Notes under the pieces: model-generated
What the model was told of the DNA's origin: nothing
Databases searched by the model: none
The model's input: only the letters and a program-made list of their open reading frames with translations
Program-made: the position numbers and the translations under genes
Part shown: in pieces, positions 34,256-42,627 of the stretch
Layout: every line of letters starts with the position of its first letter
Position numbering within the stretch: position 1 is the first letter of the stretch
Assembly: GCA_025464445.1 (NCBI GenBank)
Contig: JAODLY010000025.1
Coordinates: forward strand, 1 to 46,938
Origin: Rhodoglobus sp.
Lineage (GTDB): Bacteria; Actinomycetota; Actinomycetes; Actinomycetales; Microbacteriaceae
DNA: 46,938 nt
Direction of reading: 5' to 3'

Positions 34256-34884
34256 TGAGTGACATCGAGAGCGAACCGTCGTACGCGACCTCCTTGTTCG
34301 AAATGGGGCGGATGCCGCTCGCTCGGGCATATGCCGCTGACCTTGGCCGACGGGGAGAGGAGCTCGGGCTTATCGGCCCGTTGGAGCTCCCCCGATTGTG
34401 GTCGCGCCACATCCTCAACTGCGCACTCGTCGCTCCCCTGCTGAAGCCGGGCCGCGTGGGCGACGTCGGCAGTGGCGCCGGCCTCCCCGGAATCGTGCTC
34501 GCGATTGCCCGCCCAGACGTGCACCTGGTGCTCATCGAGCCCATGGAACGGCGCGTCGATTGGCTCGTGCACGAGTGCGCCGAGCTCGGTCTGGACAATG
34601 TGACGGTTGTGCGTGACCGGGCGGAAGACACACGTCTCGACATCCAGCTCGACCAGGTGACGGCTCGGGCTGTGACCGCGCTGTCCAGGCTCATCCCCGC
34701 CACGGCGCACCTTGTTCGCCATGGCGGCGAGATGATATTCATGAAGGGTTCACGGGTCGGCGACGAGATCGAGGCGGCCGCGAAGGTAATTCGCAAGGCG
34801 AGATTGTCTGGCGTGGAGATACTGACCCTGGGCGAGGGGATAACCCCGGAGGTGACCAAGGTCTTTCGGGCTACAGTGGACTGA
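34255..34884 (+). CDS. rsmG: 16S rRNA (guanine-N7) methyltransferase RsmG
   Basis: A 209-residue S-adenosylmethionine-dependent methyltransferase modifying G527 (E. coli numbering) of 16S rRNA. SAM-binding motif GRVGDVGSGAGLPGIVLAIA with the following acidic LIEPMERR; LPRLWSRHILNC-type sequence ELPRLWSRHILNC is canonical. The ATG at 34255 fits the family start. There is no Shine-Dalgarno sequence: a parS site lies directly against the start codon. A 9-codon ORF (34229-34258) ends in a TGA overlapping the ATG, so reinitiation is possible. Confidence 0.94.
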   Translation: MSDIESEPSYATSLFEMGRMPLARAYAADLGRRGEELGLIGPLELPRLWSRHILNCALVAPLLKPGRVGDVGSGAGLPGIVLAIARPDVHLVLIEPMERRVDWLVHECAELGLDNVTVVRDRAEDTRLDIQLDQVTARAVTALSRLIPATAHLVRHGGEMIFMKGSRVGDEIEAAAKVIRKARLSGVEILTLGEGITPEVTKVFRATVD

Positions 34885-34930
34885 CCATCCGATCGACCTC
34901 CGCGGGCCAGTCTGCCCGAGCCACCAGAAG

Positions 34931-34945
34931 GTTTCACGTGAAACA
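34931..34945. promoter_or_regulatory. parS site 3, contains the parA start codon
   Basis: GTTTCACGTGAAACA with the perfect 14-bp core at 34931-34944; the outer T of the 16-mer is G at 34930. The parA GTG is at 34938-34940, the centre of the palindrome. Confidence 0.92.
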
Positions 34946-35855
34946 TCCCGAAGGCGACATCGCCGAATCGAGCACGGGGTATGACGACTCGACGCCGCTC
35001 GCGAGAGAGCTAGCCGAGATCACCCGTCGTCGCCAGGCGCTGGCCGCCGATCGCCTGCCCCTGCCCAGGGCGACCAGGGTCTTCACCGTCGCCAACCAGA
35101 AGGGTGGCGTCGGCAAGACCACGACGACGGTGAATCTCGCTGCGGCACTCGCCCGCTCGGGAGCGCGTGTGCTGGTGATCGATCTTGACCCGCAGGGCAA
35201 CGCGTCCACAGCGCTCGGGGTGGAGCATCGCGCCGAGACGGTGAGCGTGTACGACGTGATCATCAACGATGAGCCGATGTCGGGGGCCGTTCAGAAGAGC
35301 CCGGAATTCGAAGCGCTCTACTGCCTGCCCGCGACGATTCACCTCGCTGGTGCCGAGATCGAGCTGGTGTCACTCGTGGCGCGGGAGCAGCGGTTGCGCA
35401 CCGCCCTCGAATTGTTTCTCGACCAGTCTCCCGACCTTTTCCACTACGTCTTCATCGATTGCCCGCCATCGCTAGGCCTGCTGACGATCAACGCGTTCGT
35501 TGCCGCACGGGAGGTGCTCATCCCGATCCAATGCGAGTACTACGCGCTTGAGGGGCTGAGCCAGCTGCTCAGCAACATCCAGCTGATCGAACGCCACCTG
35601 AACCCGCGGCTGGCGGTCTCGACGATCCTGCTCACGATGTACGACTCGCGTACGAACCTGGCAAACCAGGTCGTGCAGGACGTGCGCGACCACTTTCCCG
35701 AGCAGGTATTGCAGACGGTGATCCCCAGGTCGGTGCGCATCTCGGAGGCACCGAGTTATGGACAGAGCGTGATCAGTTTCGACGGCGGTTCGCCGGGGTC
35801 GCTGTCGTACCTCGAGGCCGCTGCCGAGATCGCGCACCGTGGAGCGCCGAGATAG
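34938..35855 (+). CDS. parA: Chromosome partitioning ATPase ParA (Soj)
   Basis: A 305-residue Walker-type ATPase that moves ParB-parS complexes during chromosome segregation. Deviant Walker A VANQKGGVGKTTTTVNLAAA near residue 50, VIDLDPQGNASTAL, and FIDCPPSLGLLT. The N-terminal extension of about 45 residues (HPEGDIAESSTGY) is typical of actinobacterial forms. GTG start with AGAAGG 6 nt upstream, so start and ribosome site are well supported even though both are entangled with parS site 3. The stop shares 1 nt with the parB GTG. Confidence 0.95.
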   Translation: MKHPEGDIAESSTGYDDSTPLARELAEITRRRQALAADRLPLPRATRVFTVANQKGGVGKTTTTVNLAAALARSGARVLVIDLDPQGNASTALGVEHRAETVSVYDVIINDEPMSGAVQKSPEFEALYCLPATIHLAGAEIELVSLVAREQRLRTALELFLDQSPDLFHYVFIDCPPSLGLLTINAFVAAREVLIPIQCEYYALEGLSQLLSNIQLIERHLNPRLAVSTILLTMYDSRTNLANQVVQDVRDHFPEQVLQTVIPRSVRISEAPSYGQSVISFDGGSPGSLSYLEAAAEIAHRGAPR

Positions 35856-36805
35856 TGGCCGCCCCGAAACGTACAGGCCTCGGCCGTGGCATCGGTGCTC
35901 TCATTCCCGGCGGCGAGGCGGAAGACTCCACACAGCGCCCCGTTGACGTCTTCTTCCCCGCGACCGGCGATCGGCAAGCCCTGCTGGCCGTGCCCGGTGC
36001 AAGGCTCGCGAATCTCTCCCCGGATGACATCGCGCCGAACGCGCAACAGCCGCGCACAGAGTTCGGTCACGACGAGCTGCAGGAGCTCGTGGCTTCGATC
36101 CGCGAGATCGGCGTACTCCAGCCAATAGTGGTGCGGCCCATCGCCGGTGCGAAACAGTCCCCGCACTTCGAGTTGATCATGGGCGAGCGGCGCCTGCGTG
36201 CGACGAAGCAGCTCGGACTGACCACGATCCCCGCCGTCATCAAGAACACCGCTGACGAGGACATGCTGCGGGATGCCCTGCTCGAGAACCTGCACCGGGC
36301 CGACCTCAACGCGCTTGAGGAGGCATCCGCCTATCAACAGCTCCTTGCCGACTTCGGGATCACCCAGGACCAGCTGGCGGCGCGCATCGGCCGCTCGCGC
36401 CCGCAGATCACGAACACCCTCCGCCTGCTCAAGCTACCCGCGAGCGTGCAGAAGAGAGTGGCGGCGGGCGTGCTCAGTGCCGGACATGCCCGGGCGATCC
36501 TCGCCGCGGGTGACGCGTCCGCCATGGAAAAGCTTGCCGACAAGATCGTGAACGAGGATCTCTCCGTGCGGGCAGCCGAGGCGGCCGCCGGACAACTCTC
36601 GGTGAAGACACCACGGGCGAAGCCCGCCGCGGGTGGGCGCCAGGGCCAGCTCGACGAAGTTGCGACGCGACTTGGGGATCGGCTCAACACCCGCGTGAAG
36701 GTGACGCTGGGGGCGAGCAAGGGCCAGATCGTGATCGACTTCGCTACCGTAGGGGACCTGAACCGTATTCTCGGCGAACTGGGGCAGCCGGGCTTCTCGA
36801 AGTAG
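35855..36805 (+). CDS. parB: Chromosome partitioning protein ParB
   Basis: A 316-residue CTP-dependent DNA clamp that loads at parS and spreads. N-terminal KRTGLGRGIGALIPG (ParA-stimulating region), NAQQPRTEFGHDELQEL, the CTP/arginine motif MGERRLRATKQLG, the helix-turn-helix (ITQDQLAARIGRSRPQITNT), and a C-terminal dimerisation domain (VKVTLGASKGQIVIDF). GTG start overlapping the parA TAG by 1 nt. Three parS sites lie within 1.6 kb upstream. Confidence 0.96.
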   Translation: MAAPKRTGLGRGIGALIPGGEAEDSTQRPVDVFFPATGDRQALLAVPGARLANLSPDDIAPNAQQPRTEFGHDELQELVASIREIGVLQPIVVRPIAGAKQSPHFELIMGERRLRATKQLGLTTIPAVIKNTADEDMLRDALLENLHRADLNALEEASAYQQLLADFGITQDQLAARIGRSRPQITNTLRLLKLPASVQKRVAAGVLSAGHARAILAAGDASAMEKLADKIVNEDLSVRAAEAAAGQLSVKTPRAKPAAGGRQGQLDEVATRLGDRLNTRVKVTLGASKGQIVIDFATVGDLNRILGELGQPGFSK

Positions 36806-37132
36806 GCCGGCGCGGCAGCGTCACGCCGGAGGAGCACCGTCGCTCGCGGCGGAGCCGAGGGCGGTGCTGGCGCCTCGCGCTCTGGTGCGCTCCGCACCCC
36901 AACCGGTCGCGCCTGCCGAATGCACGCCGGGGGCCACACTTCCGCGCAAACGGCGCGCGGTGCCCTCGAAAGTCCAGTTGTTGCGCTGTGGCTCTCACCA
37001 GGTCACAAGAAGTGGCTTTTCGAGCCCCTTTCAACCCAGGGGTGGGACGCCCCCAACCAGAGGGTGGGATGCCTCCAAGCGGTGGGTGGGACGCCGAAGG
37101 TGGTTACGCGGCGGGTCGCCGGGGCGGTATGG
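36806..37132. other. Gene-free interval between convergent parB and ddl
   Basis: 327 nt with no credible gene. It holds an imperfect GC hairpin at about 36832-36867 (AGCACCG...CGGTGCT) without a U-tract, and three 22-bp tandem repeats at 37041-37106. No clear terminator was seen for either gene. Confidence 0.6.
37041..37106. repeat. Three 22-bp imperfect tandem repeats
   Basis: Units start at 37041, 37063 and 37085, each opening GGTGGGA(C/T)GCC. The second half drifts (CCCAACCAGAG, TCCAAGCGGTG, GAAGGTGGTTA). The first unit on the minus strand reads GGGGGCGTCCCACCCC, similar in layout to the GGGGCGTC-N4-CCCC seen after the tRNA genes. Confidence 0.6.
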
Positions 37133-38095
37133 CTAAGCGCGCGCCTCGCCGATCGCGGCCTCGGCCAGGGCGGAATAGACCCACCCGAGGTCGTGCCCAG
37201 CAGCCTCGAGGGCCTGCGGGAGTATCGACGTCTCGGTGAGGCCGGGCAGCACGTTGGCCTCGAGAAACCACGGTGTTCCCGCCCCATCGACGATGAGGTC
37301 GACGCGGGAGAGGTGGCGCAGCCCGAGCGCCTGGTGAGCGCTCAGGGCGGCCTCCGTGGCCCGGGAGGCAACCTCGTCGGAGATGCGGGCGGGAACGTAG
37401 AACCGGGTCTCCCCGGCGTTATACCTGGCCTCGAAACTGTAGACCCCGGAGAGCGGCTCGATCTCCACCGCCGGGAGGGCGACCGGTCCATCCCCGCTGT
37501 CGATGATGCCGATCGCTATCTCGGTGCCGGTGATCCGCTGCTCGATGAGTGCGACATCCCAATAGGTGTACGCGTCAACCATGGCCCGGGGGAGCAGCGA
37601 GCGATCATCGACCATCGTCACGCCCTGGGCGGAACCACCCTGGGCCGGTTTGACGACAAGCGGACCGGAGAACTCGTCGGAGATCTCCTCGAGGATGCCG
37701 TTGGCGCCGAGCTCGCGGAACGCGTCACGCGGCAGTGTGATCGAGGTGGGCGTGCGCACCCCAACGCGGCTGACGATCGTCTTGGCGGTCGGTTTGTCCC
37801 AGGCGAGCCGTGACGCGTCAGCGCGGGAGCCGACGTACGGGATCCCGATGAAGTCGAGGAGCCCGCGCAGCGCTCCGTCTTCCCCGCTCGCGCCGTGCAG
37901 GGCCGGCCAGACCACGTCGGGGCGAGTGTCGCGCAGGTAGCCGAGCAGCGTGGCATCCGGGTCCCTGAGTTCGACAGGGATGCCGTGCTCGGCGAGACTG
38001 TCGGCGACCCGGCGCCCCGAGCGCAGCGACACGTCCCGCTCGTGGGAGATGCCGCCGGCAAGCACGAGAACGCGAGGAGCGGATGCGGCAGTCAT
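37133..38095 (-). CDS. ddl: D-alanine--D-alanine ligase family protein
   Basis: A 320-residue ATP-grasp enzyme that would join two D-alanines for peptidoglycan. Landmarks: N-terminal VLAGGISHERDVSLRSGRRV, ALHGASGEDGALRGLLD, PLVVKPAQGGSAQGVTMV (ATP-grasp glycine loop), and VDLIVDGAGTPWFLEANVLPGLTETS (metal and substrate loop). It is somewhat short for Ddl (about 350), and Actinobacteria often carry a separate main ddl, so this may be a paralogue. It shares 1 nt with the aminotransferase upstream. Confidence 0.88.
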   Translation of the reverse strand: MTAASAPRVLVLAGGISHERDVSLRSGRRVADSLAEHGIPVELRDPDATLLGYLRDTRPDVVWPALHGASGEDGALRGLLDFIGIPYVGSRADASRLAWDKPTAKTIVSRVGVRTPTSITLPRDAFRELGANGILEEISDEFSGPLVVKPAQGGSAQGVTMVDDRSLLPRAMVDAYTYWDVALIEQRITGTEIAIGIIDSGDGPVALPAVEIEPLSGVYSFEARYNAGETRFYVPARISDEVASRATEAALSAHQALGLRHLSRVDLIVDGAGTPWFLEANVLPGLTETSILPQALEAAGHDLGWVYSALAEAAIGEARA

Positions 38096-39399
38096 CAGCC
38101 GAGGTTTGCCGGCGGGTTGATCATCGACGCCGAGGGCTTCACGGTTTTCAGGGGTCCGGTCTGTGAGAACGTCGTGAGCAATTCGAGTTCGCCGTTGATG
38201 ACTGTTGACAGCCTGCGGATGCCCTCCCTGATGAACTCCGGGGTCGGGTAGCAGAACGCGAGCCGCAGCTTGTTCCTGCCGCCACCATCCGCGTAGAAGG
38301 CGGTGCCGGGGGTGTAGGCCACGAGTTCCTTGACCGCCCGCGGCAGCATCGATTTCGAGTCCAGGTTCTCTGGCAGGGTCACCCAGACATAGAAGCCACC
38401 CGCCGGATGGGTCCAGCTGAGGTCGGGCAGATAGTCCTCGAGCGCCGCGAGCATGGCATCCCTGCGCTCGCGGTACACCCCGCGGAAGGTCTCGATCTGG
38501 CCCTTCCAGTCGGCGCCGGCGAGGTATTCGTGAATGACGTATTGGGTGAACGAACTGGGCGAGAGCACGGCCGCCTCATTCGCGAGGATGAGTTTTTCTC
38601 GGATGGCGTGGGGTGCGAGAGCCCAGCCGACCCGGAAGCCCGGGGCGAGCGTCTTCGAGAACGTGCCGAGATAGATGACGCCGTCTTCTTCGACCGAACG
38701 CATCGCGTGCGGCGGCGGCCCGTCGAAATAGAGCAGGCCGTACGGATTGTCTTCGAGCACGAGGATGCCGTTGGAGCGAGCGATCTCGAGGATCTCGAGG
38801 CGCCGTTCCCAGGTGAGGGTGACGCCGGCCGGATTGCTGAATGTCGGAACCGTGTACAAGAACTTGATCGTCTTGCCTGCGGCCTTCACGCGCGTGATCG
38901 CCTCGCGCAGCGCCTGCGGGATGAGCCCGAACTCGTCCATGGCGACGTGGCTGACCTCGGCCTGGAACGACTTGAACACGGTGATGGCCGTGAGGTAGCT
39001 CGGCGCTTCGGCCAGCACGACGTCGCCGGGGTTGATGAAGAGCTTGGTCACGAGTTCGAGCGCGTGCTGCGAACCGGTGGTGACGACGATGTCGTCGACG
39101 CTCGCACGGATGCCCTCGAGAGCCATGACCTCGAGGATGTGCTCCCGCAGCGCGGGCAGTCCCTGGCCGGAACCGTATTGCAGCGCGGCCGGCCCACTGT
39201 CGCGCATCACGCGCTCCATTGCGCCTGTGACCAGCTCTTTTGGTAGCGCCGAGACGAACGGCATGCCGCCGGCGAGGGACACGACCTCCGGGCGGGATGC
39301 CACGGCGAAGAGGGCGCGGACCTCTGAGGCGGCCAGGCCGGCGGTGCGGTCGGCGTAGTGGCTGTACCACTTGTCGAGGTTGTTGCCTTGATTCGTCAT
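38095..39399 (-). CDS. PLP-dependent class I/II aminotransferase
   Basis: A 434-residue fold-type I enzyme of the 2-aminoadipate/kynurenine aminotransferase-like group (the catalytic half of MocR proteins). The PLP lysine is Lys249 in YLGTFSKTLAPGFRVGWALAP. Others: TTGSQHALELVTK, PTFSNPAGVTL and EDNPYGLLYFDG. There is no DNA-binding domain. Amino-group donor and acceptor are not readable. The coupling to Ddl suggests a link to alanine or cell-wall amino-acid supply, but that is inference. It lies downstream of the trx terminator. Confidence 0.88.
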   Translation of the reverse strand: MTNQGNNLDKWYSHYADRTAGLAASEVRALFAVASRPEVVSLAGGMPFVSALPKELVTGAMERVMRDSGPAALQYGSGQGLPALREHILEVMALEGIRASVDDIVVTTGSQHALELVTKLFINPGDVVLAEAPSYLTAITVFKSFQAEVSHVAMDEFGLIPQALREAITRVKAAGKTIKFLYTVPTFSNPAGVTLTWERRLEILEIARSNGILVLEDNPYGLLYFDGPPPHAMRSVEEDGVIYLGTFSKTLAPGFRVGWALAPHAIREKLILANEAAVLSPSSFTQYVIHEYLAGADWKGQIETFRGVYRERRDAMLAALEDYLPDLSWTHPAGGFYVWVTLPENLDSKSMLPRAVKELVAYTPGTAFYADGGGRNKLRLAFCYPTPEFIREGIRRLSTVINGELELLTTFSQTGPLKTVKPSASMINPPANLG

Positions 39400-39452
39400 G
39401 CGCTGCCCTTTTCAGTCGCGAAGTCTCAAGGATATGGTCTGGGCACAAAAAA

Positions 39453-39478
39453 GCCCCGCCCCACGATGGGGGCGGGGC
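39453..39478 (-). terminator. Rho-independent terminator of trxB-trxA
   Basis: GCCCCGCCCC and GGGGCGGGGC form a perfect 10-bp stem with a 6-nt loop; on the minus strand the stem is followed by TTTTTTGTG. It sits 51 nt after the trxA stop, before the aminotransferase gene. Confidence 0.92.
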
Positions 39479-39529
39479 CAGTTCTGCCGAATTGGCTACG
39501 AACGCCGCTGAGGCGCCGCAGGAGGCGAC

Positions 39530-39856
39530 TCAGGCCAGGAACTCGGCGAGGTCGGCCTCGAGGGCCGGCTTCGGCTTCGCGCCGATGACTGTCTTGACGA
39601 CCTCGCCACCGCGGAAGACCTTCATCGCGGGGATGGAAGTGATCTGGTACTTCATCGCCATCTGCGGGTTGTCGTCGACGTTGAGCTTGACGATCTTGAT
39701 CTTGTCGGGGTTCTCCGATGCGATGGCGTCGAGGATCGGGGAGACGGCGCGACACGGGCCGCACCATTCCGCCCAGAAGTCCACCATGATGGTGTCGCTC
39801 GAGTTGAGCACCTCGTCCGCGAAGGTCGCGTCGGTTACTTCGTGTGCTGCTGACAT
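39530..39856 (-). CDS. trxA: Thioredoxin
   Basis: A 108-residue redox protein with the active site Cys32-Gly-Pro-Cys35 in FWAEWCGPCRAVSPIL and the cis-proline loop TSIPAMKVF. It is reduced by the reductase encoded just upstream and serves ribonucleotide reductase, peroxiredoxins and others. AGGAAG lies 7 nt before the ATG. Gap to trxB 20 nt, so one operon ending at the terminator above. Confidence 0.97.
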   Translation of the reverse strand: MSAAHEVTDATFADEVLNSSDTIMVDFWAEWCGPCRAVSPILDAIASENPDKIKIVKLNVDDNPQMAMKYQITSIPAMKVFRGGEVVKTVIGAKPKPALEADLAEFLA

Positions 39857-39876
39857 TGTGTTTTCTTCCTTTTGTT

Positions 39877-40851
39877 CTAGGCGGATACCGTGGCCGGCTC
39901 GGGCTGGGTGGCCCTGGCCAGGAGCTTCCTGGGGATGGACGCGAGATAGTGCTCGGCATCCAGTGCCGCGACAGTTCCGGAACCCGCGGCCGTGACGGCC
40001 TGCCGGTATGTCGGATCGATCACGTCGCCCGCGGCGAAGACGCCGGGGATGTTGGTGCGGGATGAGCGACCGTCAACGGCGATCGTGCCGTCGGCATTGA
40101 AATCGAGCTGCCCATGCACGAGGTGCGTGCGGGGGTCTGCGCCGATCGCCACGAACAGCCCGCTCAGGTCGAGTGTCGTCTCCGTGCCATCCACTGTGTC
40201 GACGATGCCGATGCCGGTGACGAGTTCGTCGCCGTAGATGTGCTCGACCTGCTTGTTGAAGAGGAACTCGATCTTCGGGTCGGTGAGGGCGCGGTCCTGC
40301 ATCGCCTTGGATGCACGAAGCGTGTCCTTGCGGTGGATGACGTAGACCTTGTCGGCGAAGCGGGTGAGGAACGTCGCCTCTTCCATTGCCGAGTCGCCGC
40401 CGCCGACAACGGCGATCGTCTTCTGGCGGAAGAAGAAGCCGTCACAGGTGGCGCACCAGGACACACCGTGGCCGCTCAGGCGCGTCTCGTCTTCGAGGCC
40501 GAGATGCCGGTAGGCGGATCCGGTCGCGAAGACGACGGCGAGCGCCTCGTGTACATCGCCGTTGCCAAGGGTGACGCGCTTGACGTCGCCATCCAGTTCG
40601 AGTTTTGTCACGTCATCGAGGATGATCTCGGTGCCGAAGCGTTCGGCCTGCGCCTGCATGGCGATCATCAGCTCCGGGCCCTGGATGCCGTCAGCGAAGC
40701 CCGGGTAGTTCTCGACATCTGTCGTCTTCATGAGTTCGCCACCCGCCTCGACCGAGCTCGCGATGAGCAGGGGAGAGAGGTTGGCGCGCGCGGCGTAGAT
40801 GGCGGCCGTATATCCGGCGGGGCCGGAGCCGATGATGATGATCTGGCGCAC
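39877..40851 (-). CDS. trxB: Thioredoxin reductase
   Basis: A 324-residue flavoprotein transferring electrons from NADPH to thioredoxin. FAD motif IIIIGSGPAGYTAAIYAARA, NADPH motif VVGGGDSAMEEATFL, active site Cys133-Ala-Thr-Cys136 in SWCATCDGFF, and the second FAD motif GVFAAGDVIDPTYRQAV. GTG start. There is a short C-terminal extension (ATQPEPATVSA). Confidence 0.97.
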   Translation of the reverse strand: MRQIIIIGSGPAGYTAAIYAARANLSPLLIASSVEAGGELMKTTDVENYPGFADGIQGPELMIAMQAQAERFGTEIILDDVTKLELDGDVKRVTLGNGDVHEALAVVFATGSAYRHLGLEDETRLSGHGVSWCATCDGFFFRQKTIAVVGGGDSAMEEATFLTRFADKVYVIHRKDTLRASKAMQDRALTDPKIEFLFNKQVEHIYGDELVTGIGIVDTVDGTETTLDLSGLFVAIGADPRTHLVHGQLDFNADGTIAVDGRSSRTNIPGVFAAGDVIDPTYRQAVTAAGSGTVAALDAEHYLASIPRKLLARATQPEPATVSA

Positions 40852-40947
40852 TTGTGAACGTCTCCCTCAGGTTGTCACTGACCGGTACAACACATCCTAT
40901 TGACCCCTTATTCCGGGCCACGGAAGGCTTGGCGGGGCCGAAAATGC

Positions 40948-42627
40948 CTAGTTCGGGCGGCGGAAGCGGCCGACGATCGGGCCGGCGAAGGAGCGCAGCT
41001 CCGGATTGCGGGTGAGGGCGAGCACCGCGACGTAGACCATGGCCATGCCGAAGCCGGCGACGGCCATAGACACGACGCCGCCGAGGAATCCGGAGACCGG
41101 GAACGCGCCGGCTCCGAGCCCGCCGAGGGCGTAGAGGATGCCGAGGCCCGCGGCCGCGGCGGCGAGCGCGGCCAGCAGGAACCACAGGGCCTGGCGCGCG
41201 ACGGGGCCGGCATCCAGTCCGCCGATCCGTCGGCGGAGCACGATCGCGGCAAGGATCGTCTGGGCGGTGCCCGCGATGGTGAGCGCAGAGGCGAGGCCGA
41301 TTGCGATGAGGTCGGTGGGCAACGTCGCCGCCACGAGCGCGAGCGCGACGAACAGCACGGCCTGCACGAGCTGGATGAAGAATGGCGTACGGGTGTCTTC
41401 GAGCGAGTAGAACACGCGCTGCAGCACGAAGAGGATGGTGAACGGCACGAGGCCCACGAGGAACGCGAGTAGCACCGCACCGAGCCCGAGCACCTGCGGG
41501 TAGCTCTTGCTGAAGAGCGTGGCGAACGGCAGCGCCAGCACCATGAGGCCGATGGCGGCGAAGACCATGATGAACAGGATGCTGCGCAGCGAGGCCGCGA
41601 CATCGGCCCGCACCGCGGTGAGGTTGCCGTCGCGGGCGTGCCCGCTCATCCGCGTGAAGTATGCGGTTGCGATGGATACCGTCACTATCGAGTGCGGGAG
41701 CATGAAGATCAGCCACGCGTATCTGAGCACGGCGACAGAGGCGTCGCCGGAGGCGAGGGTGGCCACATTGCTCTCGATCAGGCCGGCGACCTGGGTGACC
41801 AGGATCATCCCGAATGTCCAGGCGGCGGCCCTGCCCGTGCGGCCGAGGCCGACGCCGCGCCAGCGGAATTCGGGACGATAGCGCAGCCCCGCGCGCTTCC
41901 AGAAGAACACGAGCACCATGGCCTGCGCGGCGATCCCCAGGGTGGCGCTGCCGCCGATCAGGGCGACCATCGCGGGCGACCAGGTTGCCGCATCCAACCG
42001 GTCGGCGGGGCCGAAAAGCACAAGGAACGCGACAAGCCCGGCAATGGCGATGACGTTGTTGAGCACGGGCGCCCAGGTGAACGGCCCGAACAGGCCACGG
42101 GCGTTGAGCACCTCGCCAAGCAGGCTGTAGATCGCGTAGAACAGCACCTGGGGCAGGCACCAGTAGGCGAATGCGGTGGCCAGGGCGATCTCGCGGCTGC
42201 TGAATCCGCCGTCGCCCGACTGCGCGTAGAGGTTCACGAGCAGCGGCGCGCAGAGCGTCGCCACGACGGCTGCGGCCAGGAAGACCACAACGCCGAGGGT
42301 CACGAGCCGGTTGATGAAGCGCTGGCCGCCGTCGTCGTGCAAGGCCGCCCGCACGATCTGGGGCACGAGCACCGCGCTCAGAAGGCCGCCCGCGATTATC
42401 GCGTAGATGTTGTTCGGCAGCTGGTTAGCCAGGTTGAAGGTGTCTGCGCTCGAGCCGAAGGTGCCGATCGTCTGGGCGAGCACGAAGGCGCTGATGAACC
42501 CGAGGATGCGGGACACGATCGTGCCCGACGCGAGCAGCGCGCTCGCCCTGCCGATGCCCGTGGCCGAGGAGTTCCGTGAGGCCGACAGGGATGCCGCTAC
42601 CGGGTCGTCCCCCGAAATGTCAGCCAT
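40948..42627 (-). CDS. murJ: Lipid II flippase MurJ (MviN family)
   Basis: A 559-residue polytopic membrane protein with about 14-15 helices that flips lipid II across the membrane. Family landmarks: TIVSRILGFISAFVLAQTIG, ADTFNLANQLPNNIYAIIAGG, VPQIVRAA and PHSIVTVSIATAYFTRMS. Unlike mycobacterial MviN there is no C-terminal pseudokinase and ectodomain: the protein ends soon after the last helix (GRFRRPN). FhaA partnership seen in mycobacteria therefore cannot use the same docking domain. Its start overlaps the DUF6049 stop by 8 nt. Confidence 0.94.
   Translation of the reverse strand: MADISGDDPVAASLSASRNSSATGIGRASALLASGTIVSRILGFISAFVLAQTIGTFGSSADTFNLANQLPNNIYAIIAGGLLSAVLVPQIVRAALHDDGGQRFINRLVTLGVVVFLAAAVVATLCAPLLVNLYAQSGDGGFSSREIALATAFAYWCLPQVLFYAIYSLLGEVLNARGLFGPFTWAPVLNNVIAIAGLVAFLVLFGPADRLDAATWSPAMVALIGGSATLGIAAQAMVLVFFWKRAGLRYRPEFRWRGVGLGRTGRAAAWTFGMILVTQVAGLIESNVATLASGDASVAVLRYAWLIFMLPHSIVTVSIATAYFTRMSGHARDGNLTAVRADVAASLRSILFIMVFAAIGLMVLALPFATLFSKSYPQVLGLGAVLLAFLVGLVPFTILFVLQRVFYSLEDTRTPFFIQLVQAVLFVALALVAATLPTDLIAIGLASALTIAGTAQTILAAIVLRRRIGGLDAGPVARQALWFLLAALAAAAAGLGILYALGGLGAGAFPVSGFLGGVVSMAVAGFGMAMVYVAVLALTRNPELRSFAGPIVGRFRRPN

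Noticed and set aside
36920-37813. 297-codon plus-strand frame in and beyond the parB-ddl gap
   Set aside because: Mostly antisense to ddl and running through the tandem repeats; no domain.
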